From positions 41,787,744 to 41,851,743 of the forward strand of contig OW804096.1 in assembly GCA_942159475.1 (NCBI GenBank): DNA of 64,000 nt. Reading direction: 5' to 3'. Source of the stretch: Sthenelais limicola (Eukaryota; Annelida; Polychaeta; Phyllodocida; Sigalionidae). Positions 13,375-24,516 of the stretch are shown here, one piece after another. Positions within the stretch are counted from its first letter, which is position 1, and the number at the start of each line of letters is the position of its first letter. The notes under the pieces were generated by a model that was given only the letters and a program-made list of their open reading frames with translations, was not told where the DNA came from and did not search any database. The translations under genes and the position numbers were made by a program.

Positions 13375-16300
13375 TACAACTCATATAAGCAATAAAATGC
13401 TTACAGAAAATGAAACAGTTTGCTTTCCACACTTATCAATCGTTTTTTCTCTCGTGGTCAAATCTATAATTCACCAATCAAATAGCGAGACAATCATGGG
13501 TGGATCCTGGATCTTCAAAAGAGGGATGAATGGGGCACATTTTAAGCATTTATCTTCTAGTCATTTTTAATTTTTGAAAGGAATGCAGATCTTACCCCCT
13601 TGTTTATTATAAAAACATATACTCAAAACGCCAGAATCATAAGGTAACTGCTATGTTAACGTATTCTTTTTTTTCATATCGAAATAATGACAATAATAGC
13701 AGATAATAATATCTGATATCGGTGCCAGTCCATCCAACATGCCCTTTATTAATAATAATTCTTCATGAAAGAAGTAATTATACTCAGCAACGTCAAAAGT
13801 GACATGAAAAAAGGCCAAGTTTGGAGAAAGGTTAACCCTTCCCACAGGATCTATAGTGATTCCTATCCAGACAAGCTCGCCTGTACATTGCCCTTCACGA
13901 GAAGTAAGGAGAGTCTGCCTTTGGCTATTTGGAAAGACCCACGCAGTAACACGTGTTGACCCTTGATTCCCAGAGAAATACAACTTTCAAAGGCTCCGTA
14001 TATTTGTGTACTTTAGCGTGGCAGCCAGCTCCACTCTGCCGTTACATTCCCCCAGTCCCTCCACAAAGTGGGCAGAGTCCAATCCCTCTGAAGATCCAAT
14101 AATACATTTATACTAAGGGAAAAAATAAAAAGTGAGATAAAAAGATCTTATCCGAATCCATTGGAGTGAAAGCAATTTTCTTTGGATTGTTACTAACTAT
14201 TAAGTGGACTCTCAGCGATTTGTCCCCTGTTTCACCCAATACCCAGGGGACTCCGCCATCCTGTTGAGGGGTCGTGGTCTTGCGTCTGTGCAGACCAAGC
14301 CTGAATGCTTCTCATATCAATGGTGCCTCTGCCTAAAGTAACAGGAGTCATGCCATCCGATGTCCAGGCTCTCGAAGGAGCATGGCCAAATTCCACTACA
14401 ATGAATCTGGCTCTATAGGGAGTCAATTATTCAAACAGTCTCCCGGGGGTTGTTCAACAACTCCATAGGACCCTAGCTCAGATTTTGTTTGAAGATTACC
14501 GAACGCTCAATATACACCACTTTAGTAACAGTGATTAGACCGAAATCTTGGTTTAGTAGATAATTAAAAATGATTTTATTCCAAGATCTATGCCGAGACA
14601 AAAACTAGGAATGAAATGTTTTTGTTTGAGGAATATGCTTTGATATACATCTCTGAATCATGTGTATCTATAGTGTCTAGCGATAGATTTCGAGGGCTCG
14701 TATAATATAATATTATGGTCAGTTTATTGGCGCTTAGTGATGCTATAATTATGTATCAGGCGTCGGGCTGGTAGCCAGCTGTGATTGGTTACTATGGTTA
14801 CGCAATATTAGGTAGGTCAACCCTTTGGTATGTGTGACGTACACAATGATATTACTATATCATTAGCAAAATTAAAAGTTTTGAAATATTCTTTTTTTAA
14901 AAATACTTTTTATTTGAGTCCAATTTCAAAACATTGATATTATCATGAAGCTCAAAGCACAACAATCTAATAGTAACATGAATTAAGATTAAGCACACGT
15001 TTTATAACAACACCTTACGCAATGATATTAATGTTGATTAGAGCTGATAATCTATAATATCATGATTAGCCTACGCAGTGTTACGTAATTGTGACATAAC
15101 ACATACCATTTCAAAACCTTTAAAATGTACATAGATAATTGCTGCTCTGGAACGAGTGGACCTTCGCTTGAGTGTCCTATTATATGGGACAGAAAGTTTA
15201 AAAAACCTAACAGAGTACAAGCTTCAATGGAGAAGTCCCATGTCTTAGCTCAGCCATCTATCTGTATACAACTGTTCCCCAGAGGGGTAGATAGGCTATC
15301 CTTTGAATAGGTAAAAATGAGGTGTCATATATCTCACACAGTCTGCTCTGACCGTGTCCTTGATCCTTGGTATCCCATCTCTCCTGCTTTCGTCTCAGTG
15401 TACTGAGCCCAACCGAGATACTCTTGCCAGCACGACACAGGACCATGACAGATCTGAGGTAGGATTCACATATAATCTGATGAAAAACCCTGTGACAATA
15501 ATGACTTTCTGTCACAGATATCCCAGCCGAGCCTGACAGGACATAATACCCGGAGTGTCCATGAGAAGCACCCACCACAGAACGAGCACTGGTGAGCTAA
15601 ATGTTTCCCATTGGCAAATCATAGTGCAAGCAATTTGAATAGTCACGCACGCGGAGATTGCGACACTTTGTTATCACTATATTATCAGTGAGCAGTAGGG
15701 GAACCGTAGGGTCCACAATAAATCAAATCCCTTGAGGGTATTTGAACAGATGATGGAATCCTTTTTGTGGAAATAAAGTATTGGTCCAGGATGGGGTTGA
15801 ATTAGCCAAAAAGATGTACCACTGGTGAGAATATATATCAAAACATATGCACATGCCTACATTGGTTGTAGTTGTCACTTTTAACGCAAAGTATAAGCAT
15901 TTGCTACTGCATGCAAAGAGCTTTAATTTGAAATGGGTTCACAGTATTGGATATATCGATCGAGTAATATTAAGGCAATTTCTCTTGTTGAAAGAGGACA
16001 TTCTGATGATAAAAATTTTCATGATTTATGCTTTTACCCTTGTCTTTGTATCATGCAAATTATAGTAAAACAGAAATGATTGAACTGATGGGTGTTCAAT
16101 GTACAGATGCGAATCTATATAGATTGAACATATCAATGCCAAACACCAACTAAACAGGAGGACCAAAGAAAGTTACTATAACACTTTCTGAAAACGAGCA
16201 GATATATATCACGTGCCATGATATATCGAAGTATGTAACAAAGAGCTTCTGGGACCTGAGCCATATGCACCAACTAGGTGTCGATGACCTGGTCAAAGGC

Positions 16301-18937
16301 ATCGCATATACCCCCTGTGCAAAGAATGTTGCCTGACCGAACAATGGACTTGGCTCGTCCTGGAAAATAGAGAATGGAAGGGGAGGGCGATCTGCAGCTG
16401 TTTACTCCCAGAATATGGAAGAGATAGACGATGGCAGCATTAGTCTCCAAGAGTCTGCTCCATTGTTGGGGAAGTTTATGCAACTGTTTACTTGACCAGT
16501 GTAAGTGAGTTGTGACACCCGACATTTTGGACTAATGTGGGCAAGAATGATGGTTGCAAGTCTCATTTTTTTGTTCGCATGCATGCGCTTTATAATCACA
16601 TTTGGCTCATCGGACATCTCGATTGATAGATAATGAATACCGAGTCCCATTCTTTTCACTCCTTTTCACATATTCGACCCTTAAGATCCTCAACACGTAT
16701 ATAAAGAGTTTGATGTAATTCTATTAGGTATTCAAATGGTTAATCGCATATCTTGAGGAAGATTGATCCAAAATAGGCAGATATTTTGTTTGGCACAATA
16801 TAAGCTATCATTCGAAATATACATGATGTTGTTAAGAGGATTTATAGGTCTTATTTTGTTTTATCACTTAGCTGTGTAGAAAACATAGAAATAGAAATAC
16901 AAAATGACAATCGTAATATGCTGCCTGTTTCAAACGGCTTACAATAATATTTGCTAAACTCTGTTGTCGGTTGTCCTTTAAGTTGACCTCGGACGCAAAG
17001 GATATAGAGTCCCGCTCCTTTAAAAAGGGCCTTTTCCATTTAGTCTTCCTTTAAATATTTTATCTTGACTAACGGGTTCGTCATGGGAATGGGTTCCCAA
17101 TTTCCATTACTAAAAGCAGTGGGAAAGGAAAATGCTTTAAAAGAGGTTCCATGTACACCATCTCATGATTACCTACTTACCTGAAAGCACAATAATGGAG
17201 GCGAAGATTATTATATTGTTGTGGTAATAGAATCAGGAGGAGCGAGCTGAGACTATGAGTGTCTCTCTATGTGCAAACAAGCTTAGCTGAGTCCCTCGCC
17301 AAGCGATGAGATGCTCTCCCACTCTCCCCCGCCCAAAATAAACCCATCGGCTTTCGCAAGGTTTTGGGCGAACATGTCTTATGTCTTCCTTTTAGATCCA
17401 AGGCTATTGACCATTAATGACGATCTATAAGGGAGATAAGTGCCTCCATAAAAAATCGTCACCAGCCAATAATGACCCATGGGCGTTGCTTAGTAATTTG
17501 CACCTTTGAGAAATGTCTAAGACAGTGTGATTGAACACAGGGTGGGCACCAACACAACAACCCTTTCCTCCAATACTCATGCCATATATTAGGTTCGCTT
17601 CATAGTCCCCATGGGATTTCCAATTTGCCTCTGTGGGCAGAACGGAGGAAAGGGCCTTGAGAGGAAAACCTTTCAGGACTTGAAAGGCAATAGTTTTCAC
17701 GGTGAAATATAGTGTGGTATAAGCAGGTGCCATGTGTACTTTCAGGGGCTATTGAAATGGACCAGAGTGTGAACAAAGGCCGCAGAGAAGGGAAAAGACA
17801 ACAGAAATGCTCTGAGGCTTTTGATTTTCCCTTCCTACCAGAGGCTCTTATGAACCTTTTGGGTCCATAGCATTTTTTGGCGTCCCTGAGCACCTTCCAT
17901 CAACGCCCCCTTCAATTGTACCTCATGTGGACCATCGACAGCACCCTTCTCTTTGGTGAGAGTGTTCTACCAAAACCGCCGGATAGGCTGTCGATCAGTG
18001 GGGCGACAATTTGTACAGAATTTCCTGAGGCACCGACTCTCGAGATTTGCCTGGCACCACTGCTGCCTTTCAGGGGTTGATGCGATTCTTCTCAGAAGTC
18101 CCCATTTGCCTGAAGGTCATCCTTTTAAAACGAAAGTTCGTTCTCATCAAGAAAGTGAAAAGCCCATTTCTTAAATTGCCAGTGAATATTGAATCGTCCT
18201 GACAAGAATATGGAATTTCTGAGAACTGTCTGCCCCTGTCGCCAATCGTTTTGTCCAGCCATGATCCAACAATAAAGAACCCAGTTTAAATTCGTTATAG
18301 GTACATATCGCAGATGAAAGCATGTATCTAGTCTGAGGCTAGAACATGGCGAAATAACCATAAAGCTCTATGTTACAAAATATGTGGACTCGAACCTAAT
18401 AGCTGACGGCAATATATCTTTTAGATACAAAGGTTTTTCTCTTATCGCCATGGGCCCTTACCACATTAATATAGTATTGATATTCTGATGTCATATATCT
18501 CAATCATGATGTTGTTTTCTCCTATATGCTAACTATAGTTCTATAGTATAATTCACCTAGATATCATAACAAATTTACATTACGTTATCAGACATATTTG
18601 GATTTTGGGAGAAATTGATTTTTAATTAGTGAATTATCTTTATGGATTTTACCTTTGAATATGTGGTATTTACGTACAATGTGTAGCCTACCTTTACCGG
18701 TGTGCATCACTTACGGTTAACTTGAAATTATTGAATAAATGTGATTATATTATATTATATAATATATTATCGCTTATATAACAAAGACAGTTTGGGAAAA
18801 AACTGTTTTGCTTATATTAGTATCCAATCAATCAGAACCATTCCATAGCATCAAGTATTATTTAGCTTGAAAGAAACGATTCCCTGATCATGTAATACCC
18901 ATCATAAATGTTACTTACACCTTTTCTATGCTTTCAG

Positions 18938-19077
18938 ATTATACTATATGTCAGACGATCCACCGCATAAATGTAAGGACAGGCGAGACAACGCTAGTCA
19001 ACAAGAGATGTGCACTACCCAGCGAGTGTACAGTCGATCTTGTTGGGTGTCATGACACAGTTATTCCCGGTCAACAG
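18938..19077 (+). CDS. Ly-6/uPAR (LU) domain protein, exon B (fingers 2-3)
   Basis: This 140 nt exon lies between the acceptor GCTTTCAG and the donor CAG|GTGGGC. It enters in phase 1, matching the exit phase of exon A, and leaves in phase 0, matching exon C. Read this way it is open throughout and yields YTICQTIHRINVRTGETTLV, then NKRCALPSECTVDLVGC and HDTVIPGQQ. IC, RC-x4-EC fit LU cysteines 5-7. A further cysteine (VGC) is beyond the usual ten and may pair with the extra one at the start of exon C. Reading past the donor hits a stop within a few codons (VGE then TGA), which supports splicing here. There is no start codon in this frame, so ORF callers miss it. Confidence 0.78.
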
Positions 19078-20746
19078 GTGGGCGAATGAACCTAAATTCT
19101 ACCTGACTTGCATGCTCCTTTAAGAGGAAATCCCTTTCTTTGACCTTTCCATACATGTACTTAGTATTCCATGCACTGTTCCTGCTCCCTGATTTCTTCT
19201 AGAATTGAAAGGGTATTTAAAGCAGCGACCGGTAGCAAAGGCTACAGCAGGCTCTTTGAGAAAGGAAGCCCTACTGAGTAAAAGTTCAAGGAAGGTGTTT
19301 GGTATTCTATGCACTGTCCCCTCTCATTCACCATTTCCTAAGAACTGAACCGCTCCGTTGCAAAGTAAGACGTGCAATCCATGTTTTAGTAATTATAGAG
19401 GTTTTGGAAACAACGGTACACGTACAAATGAATGTACGTTCATTTTTTCTAAAACATTTTTATTGGCCATAATTTTAAACAAATTTCCTACAAAAGACGC
19501 ATAACCTTATATATCTGGTTGTTTTCATGCGTTGTCATTTCAAAAATTACAAAATAGAGCAATCCATGTAAAGTTACAAAGAAATAATTCAACTGTTATA
19601 CCCACTGACTGAAACATATAACATTCTTTAACACAAATAAAACCCAAATATATAATATATAATCGATTCAGAGGGCATTGTAACTAAGACAGAAATACAA
19701 TATTATTGATATAAATGATAAATACAAGGATCCATAAATTCGGTAATTTTGCTGTTTTTATTCGGAAAATAGAATATTTAAACATGTAAAGAGTATCGTC
19801 AATGAAAGTGTTTAGGGCATTGGTAAGAGTATGAAGTTGTGTTTGTTTACGTTTGTAGTGAAAACTTTACTATCTTCTTTTATCTACACGTAGATGTGAA
19901 CCTTCTTTCTGATTTTATGTTCCTCGGGTCTTATATTTTCATACCCTTTTGACTTGTCATGATTTAAAAGATTCCCTGAAGTTGGTTAATGCAGTTGTTT
20001 TGTAAATGTATTGTGATTACATCTACTCTAAGATAATATCAAACTAATTACGGTACTTAAAATAACACTGCCCCGAATTGAGTTAAGTAATGTTTAAACG
20101 GGTAAGGATCTCTAAAGTATTTATACAGATACTTTTGCACGCAATGGCGTGTTATATATTATTCATTCCATCATAGACCGAATTTAGTCAATGCATGCTA
20201 GTTATCTCGATACGAATTCAATAGGTTGATCTAAAATATTGCCATGAATTGTAAACGTATTCATTTCAACTATTAGAATTGATACATGTGATCTTAGAAG
20301 CCAAAATGATAGACCAAAGGAACATAACATTAAAGGTTATTCCGGTTGCATATAAAAGCTGTTCTTCTTTCCTTTTGCAAAATCACATTAAAGGACGTCC
20401 ATAAAGTAAGTCTATCTTCATCCATCATCGAGTCTACAGTCAGTTTCCCACAGTTACATCTCATATTCATTTAATCCGTTTTACCTGCCTCAAATCGAAA
20501 TGGATTCCTTTCTGCTTTAATTATTTATCATGAACTCAGATGCGCTCTTTTAAAAGCGAACTGCCATCTACAGAATCTAAAATATCCTGCGTGATGCTAT
20601 ATATGATTATGTGTGTCCTTTATTATGCATACAACCTTTTACTACTGGTAGCGTTTACTAATGGTAAAATTCTTTTATAATATTTAACATGAAATCATGC
20701 TGTATTATATGCCATGTTGTGACCTACATTTGTGATTCATTTTCAG
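19078..20746 (+). other. Second intron of the LU gene
   Basis: A 1.67 kb intron from GTGGGC to an ATTCATTTTCAG acceptor. It contains a diverged direct repeat, AGTATTCCATGCACTGTTCC near 19161 and GGTATTCTATGCACTGTCCC near 19300, and otherwise AT-rich sequence without supported features. Confidence 0.6.
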
Positions 20747-21022
20747 GATTGCATCTCATGCTGTAATTACCCACATTGCAATGAATTGGTGCCTTCAAAT
20801 CTGTCGGCCGCCCTGTTCTACTCTACTCTTACCAACAGTGCCTCTCAGAAATCTTCTTCATTCCTAATGATTACCTCTTCATTGTCTCAGTGGCATCATC
20901 ATCAGCGATCTCCCCTTCTTTTATCTTTGCCACATGTCCTGCAAGACTTTTTATATTCCTCTCTCAGCTTCGTCCTCTGGATATCATACTATAGCTATAT
21001 TGCTTTGGATCGTCGGTTGTAG
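20747..21022 (+). CDS. Ly-6/uPAR (LU) domain protein, terminal exon C with GPI-like tail
   Basis: The exon opens directly after TTTTCAG with DCISCCNYPHCNELVPSN. The C-C-x4-C-N ending is the most diagnostic part of the LU fold. It is in phase 0, as exon B requires. About 75 residues follow: a serine-rich spacer, then a hydrophobic C-terminus (LLLSLPHVLQDFLYSSLSFV, then LWISYYSYIALDRRL and a stop). That arrangement resembles a GPI-attachment signal, although the charged last residues are not ideal. A 5' extension to an ATG at 20732 would run through the acceptor and is rejected. With exons A and B the domain has twelve cysteines: ten canonical LU positions plus one extra pair. A candidate poly(A) signal lies at 22001. 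Confidence 0.82.
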   Translation, partial: DCISCCNYPHCNELVPSNLSAALFYSTLTNSASQKSSSFLMITSSLSQWHHHQRSPLLLSLPHVLQDFLYSSLSFVLWISYYSYIALDRRL

Positions 21023-22000
21023 AACCATATATATAGCAAACTAACGTCAATGAATCATTTTGACAGAATATTCAAGAGCCCCGTGGGATTTATCGATTCA
21101 AGATAGTTTGCTCATCCCACATCCGATATCTGTCCTTCAGAGTGAGACTGATGGTCCAAAATTAAAAGGGGGTTCTACAATTTGAGTCCAAATGTCGGAG
21201 CCAAGTCATGCGAGTTTCGCTTAATTTGTTGGCCGGGGTCACGGCCAAGTCAGTTAATTCCCGGACTTCAGAATCAAGCCTTTTCCAATTCTATGAAGAA
21301 CGACACTGCCAGAATAGAAGATAAATTCATCCATTGGTCGGACTACTTACTCTAGGAGAAGGTGAAAAACAATGAAGAAAATTTACTAAGCTCAATCGGG
21401 TGAATGGGTGTACTGAAAACCTATATGTGTATACATGCCATATTGATCTCCTCCTTTCTGCCTGAAATCATACGTCACGGAGTTCCTATGATTGGCATCG
21501 ACATGGTTCCCATTGCTTGATGTCATGCAAATACTGCATGTGCCGCCAATAATGATCCATATTCCGCCTCATGCATGTCAATTATACGTATGAGCATTAG
21601 AATATGGATGTATTATTTTCAGGAAATCGTCCTAGGCCTCAATTAAAAGGCTTCAGTTGGTGCTGAAACGGAAATATGATGATTTGAGAATAATTTTTGC
21701 AAGAAAAAATAGTTTGGTGTGTCTGTGATCGCAAAACGCATCTCCCAGTCCACCTACTAAATGATAACGGTCGAGAAGGGAATAAGAAAAATACAATTTC
21801 TGTAGTACAACATGTCTTAGCAAATGCCTTAATATATATACAACGTAAGCAAGTGAAGCTTAGATGTAGATACAACTTGACTTCGATGACAAGAGAATGC
21901 AATACAATTATTGGCATTGGCATGTATAGGCCGCGTATTACCGTACAGTATGAGCTATAAGTTTCCCTTGTGCAAGCGTCAATGGACTCTGTGATTCTTG
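21023..22000 (+). other. Probable 3' untranslated region of the LU gene
   Basis: No coding sequence is supported between the LU stop codon and the AATAAA at 22001. A TATTATTTTCAG acceptor-like site at about 21609-21620 could mark an alternative last exon, but the frames beyond it close quickly. Confidence 0.3.
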
Positions 22001-22006
22001 AATAAA
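22001..22006 (+). terminator. Candidate poly(A) signal for the LU gene
   Basis: AATAAA (in TTGAATAAAAGAC), a canonical hexamer found about 980 bases past the LU stop codon. Such hexamers are common in AT-rich DNA, so the assignment is tentative. Confidence 0.25.
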
Positions 22007-22568
22007 AGACAATTCAACATTCCACACAATGTCATAATTTACATATAGCGTGATGTTTATCCATTCATATGGACATCATGGTTGCATTCATGTATTATCT
22101 CTATAAAAGGACACGATATTACAACACAAAATACATTTCAACATGTGGGGGATTACTTTTGATATTACCACTTGGGATTATGTCCTAACTCTAGCACTGA
22201 CTGTCCAAATTCAGAAGTTATAATATTGTCCTTGTATAAAGAAATGTCTTCAATAGAAATATTTATGACCTCTTGCGACTTTGTGATATCAATTGATGAA
22301 GGTTCAAAGCAAGATGAAGATAGAAATCTAACCAGATACATATTATTCATTGATGGGGTCTACTTTGTACTATGATTGTGTGCCGACTACGTTGCTGCTA
22401 CAGTGATACTTGTTATTGGAGTATAATGATGACAGTATGTGAGTATGAAAGGGTGTCTTATATGTAATTGATATTGTATTCCACTGCTGATGGTTTGTTG
22501 GTGACTGCATAAATATTATGTGACTGTGTATTAATGTTTCATCTTTCATTCATATGGGTTATACTTAC

Positions 22569-22593
22569 CAATAGCCGGGGTCATTATATCATA
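22569..22593 (-). CDS. Possible 25 nt microexon
   Basis: On the minus strand the 25 bases TATGATATAATGACCCCGGC plus TATTG are preceded by a good acceptor (GGATTTTTAATGATTTCAG) and followed by a strong donor (GTAAGTAT). All three frames are short and no neighbouring minus-strand exon was identified, so this could be chance pairing of splice-like motifs. No function is proposed. Confidence 0.15.
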
Positions 22594-23782
22594 CTGAAAT
22601 CATTAAAAATCCAACATTTTCTTTCAAATACATTAAAAACCATCGATGAGTACATAAGACACTCTCCATGAAGTCAAACAAAAGATATATTCGGTTGCTG
22701 ATTCGGGTCATTCATTAAAATTTGCGTTCATTTACTGAAAATGTTAACAACGCTGTATCCATCTACTATAAATGAACCTGTAAATATGAGAGCCAATGTA
22801 AACATGAATTGAAAAGCAATCTTACATAAGAACATATCCAAAAGATTATATCTCTTTCTAAAACACTCTCCATACTGTACATGTCATTGGAATTAATTCG
22901 CATTTGCTGCTCAAGTTCAAGGAAAATGTTGTGCAACGAAATGGGTAGTAGAAGTGTGCTGTCCTTCGACTGCTATCTCTCTGTGTCGAAATAAGTGTGA
23001 TTTAAATGATCTTGCATTATATTGAAATTGTTACGAATCGCAAAGGAACCCCCCTACAAATCTGCCTATATGGCTTTCCTGAGTACCACTGTGTACTGCT
23101 ACAACTAGAAATCCGTCAGAAACTGTGTACCATGTTACATCTATGAGAATGCATTCTTGGGAAATCAAATAAATGACTCAAAATAAATATACAAGTGTTT
23201 AAAAGAAAACCACACAAATATTTATATCCGAACTTGATGTGTTTAGAAAACGGATTGCATTACGATGTACTCATCTATTGTTAGCTTCAATTTCGTGCTT
23301 ATAAATTCGTGTTGGGGTGTGGTTTGTTATTGGACGTCATACTCAAGCATATCTCACGTTGACGCAAATAATGCATCTCATACTTAAATGATAAGTTCTC
23401 AATGTGCAACTTGCATATATATATATGATTAAAATTCAGTTTCGTTATTTTCGTTGCCTTTGCCTTGTTTGTTTATCTTTACTTCTCATCACTTCATACC
23501 ACATGGTCAAATGATGCTGTTATCCTCTTGCCCCGAAGGTAGGTTAGACGAGATACCAGCAAATCAGTTTATTGATATGTATAAGTACACGTAGATTGAA
23601 GTTCTATCTACAGTTATAACTCATTATTAGTTTCCCCATGACCTGCATTGAACTGACATTTCATTGTACCAGCCACAGAGGAAATCAGTGGAGAACTGGC
23701 CCCGAGGGATCAGATCAAAATTTATGCCCGAGAAGGGGCCAGGACACTAAAAGTAAACAATAGTTAATTTGCAGATCACGTA

Positions 23783-23900
23783 CCCGGAAGTGTTGCGATA
23801 AGGCCAGGCGATACAGGGGATCGGTCGATGAAAGGTCGCATGGAATGGTGATGGGTGGAATTGAGGCTATATATAGGGGTGAGAGCGAGGCCGATAGCCT
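23783..23900 (+). promoter_or_regulatory. Promoter-like block (ETS-type site and TATA box)
   Basis: CCCGGAAGTG at about 23783 matches an ETS-family core, and GGCTATATATAGGGG near 23870 matches a TATA box. Both sit in a CpG-containing segment less AT-rich than its surroundings. A transcript starting near 23900 would run rightward through a CCCAGCATGCATGG segment. No downstream exon was identified, so the interpretation rests on motifs alone. Confidence 0.2.
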
Positions 23901-24174
23901 CGAAACTAACATAAGTAGCGCTGGTGGCAGGGTGAAAACTGCTACAATTACCGTTGACCGAGCAATTGGGCACCGATCGTTCACTTTGGGACTGGGGTCG
24001 CTCAATAAAGAATTTGCCCAGCATGCATGGTAACGCAGATGTTCCATCCTTTACTTTACTTGGCCAGATGGTATTCTGCTGGATGATAAAGTGCCATAAC
24101 TCTCGTCTAATATAATATTACAAGATTCATAATTGCATAAACTTAGATATCTATTGACAGAAATAATCAAACCT

Positions 24175-24516
24175 TTAAAGTTGCATTCTCACCTATTACC
24201 ACAAAAAACTTAAACAAATTTACTCGTATTATAGATATGGTTTATAGGACTGAATTTATCAATAGTCTGCGGCTGTTACTTGTTTATACAAGAATGTGAA
24301 CGGCTGCCGATGAGCGATAATGAGCGAAGCCACCGCAGGGTAAGATTTTGGTGGGTCTCCAAAATATAAAATATGGGCTTGTATTAAACCCCGTAACAAA
24401 ATCAACATGAGAAATTCCTGCAAAGTTTTGGTCAAATGACTTTTAGATGAGTTGGAAAAGAACGGAATGAAAATTCTTTAGTTTTTGACCGACGTACACA
24501 GAGAATGCATCTTTAA
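24175..24516. mobile_element. TTAA-flanked MITE, copy 1
   Basis: The element is bounded by TTAA at 24175-24178 and 24513-24516. Just inside are near-perfect inverted termini: AGTTGCATTCTC on the left and GAGAATGCATCT on the right. With the palindromic flank CCTTTAAAG the match covers 18 of 19 positions. It is 342 bp and has no coding capacity. TTAA duplication is the hallmark of piggyBac-type transposition, but the ends lack the usual C-rich piggyBac start, so the superfamily is inferred only. An internal GATGAGCGATAATGAGCGAA segment recurs in the 62.6 kb copy. Confidence 0.75.

Larger units (their letters stand above)
1186..18937 (+). other. Long intron of the LU gene (17.75 kb)
   Basis: The intron runs from GTGAGTAAG to a CTTTTCTATGCTTTCAG acceptor. 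Apart from the inverted repeat at 4775-4936, the purine tract at 5581-5640, the hairpin at 8538-8685 and the tandem duplication at 13200-13374, listed separately, I see no supported feature. ORFs in it, including 129 and 167 codon ones at 7796-8484, overlap in several frames and have no recognisable motif. Segments around 11060-11950 and 17280-18170 are visibly less AT-rich but contain nothing I can name. Confidence 0.55.
22007..24174. other. Intergenic, no gene supported
   Basis: AT-rich sequence with only the possible minus-strand microexon at 22569 and a promoter-like, less AT-rich block at 23690-24050. The minus-strand ORF at 22165-22350 (61 codons) has no recognisable motif. Confidence 0.45.

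Noticed and set aside
14820..15112. Possible MITE with GGTATGTGT/ACACATACC ends
   Set aside because: Only a few bases pair and the rest of the arms do not align, so element ends could not be defined.
20732..20746. ATG-initiated start for the LU terminal exon
   Set aside because: The five codons before 20747 run through a standard TTTTCAG acceptor, and the domain needs the upstream cysteines from exons A and B.
23845..24047. Opposite-strand ORFs in the promoter-like block
   Set aside because: Both strands are open because of the lower AT content. No domain is visible.
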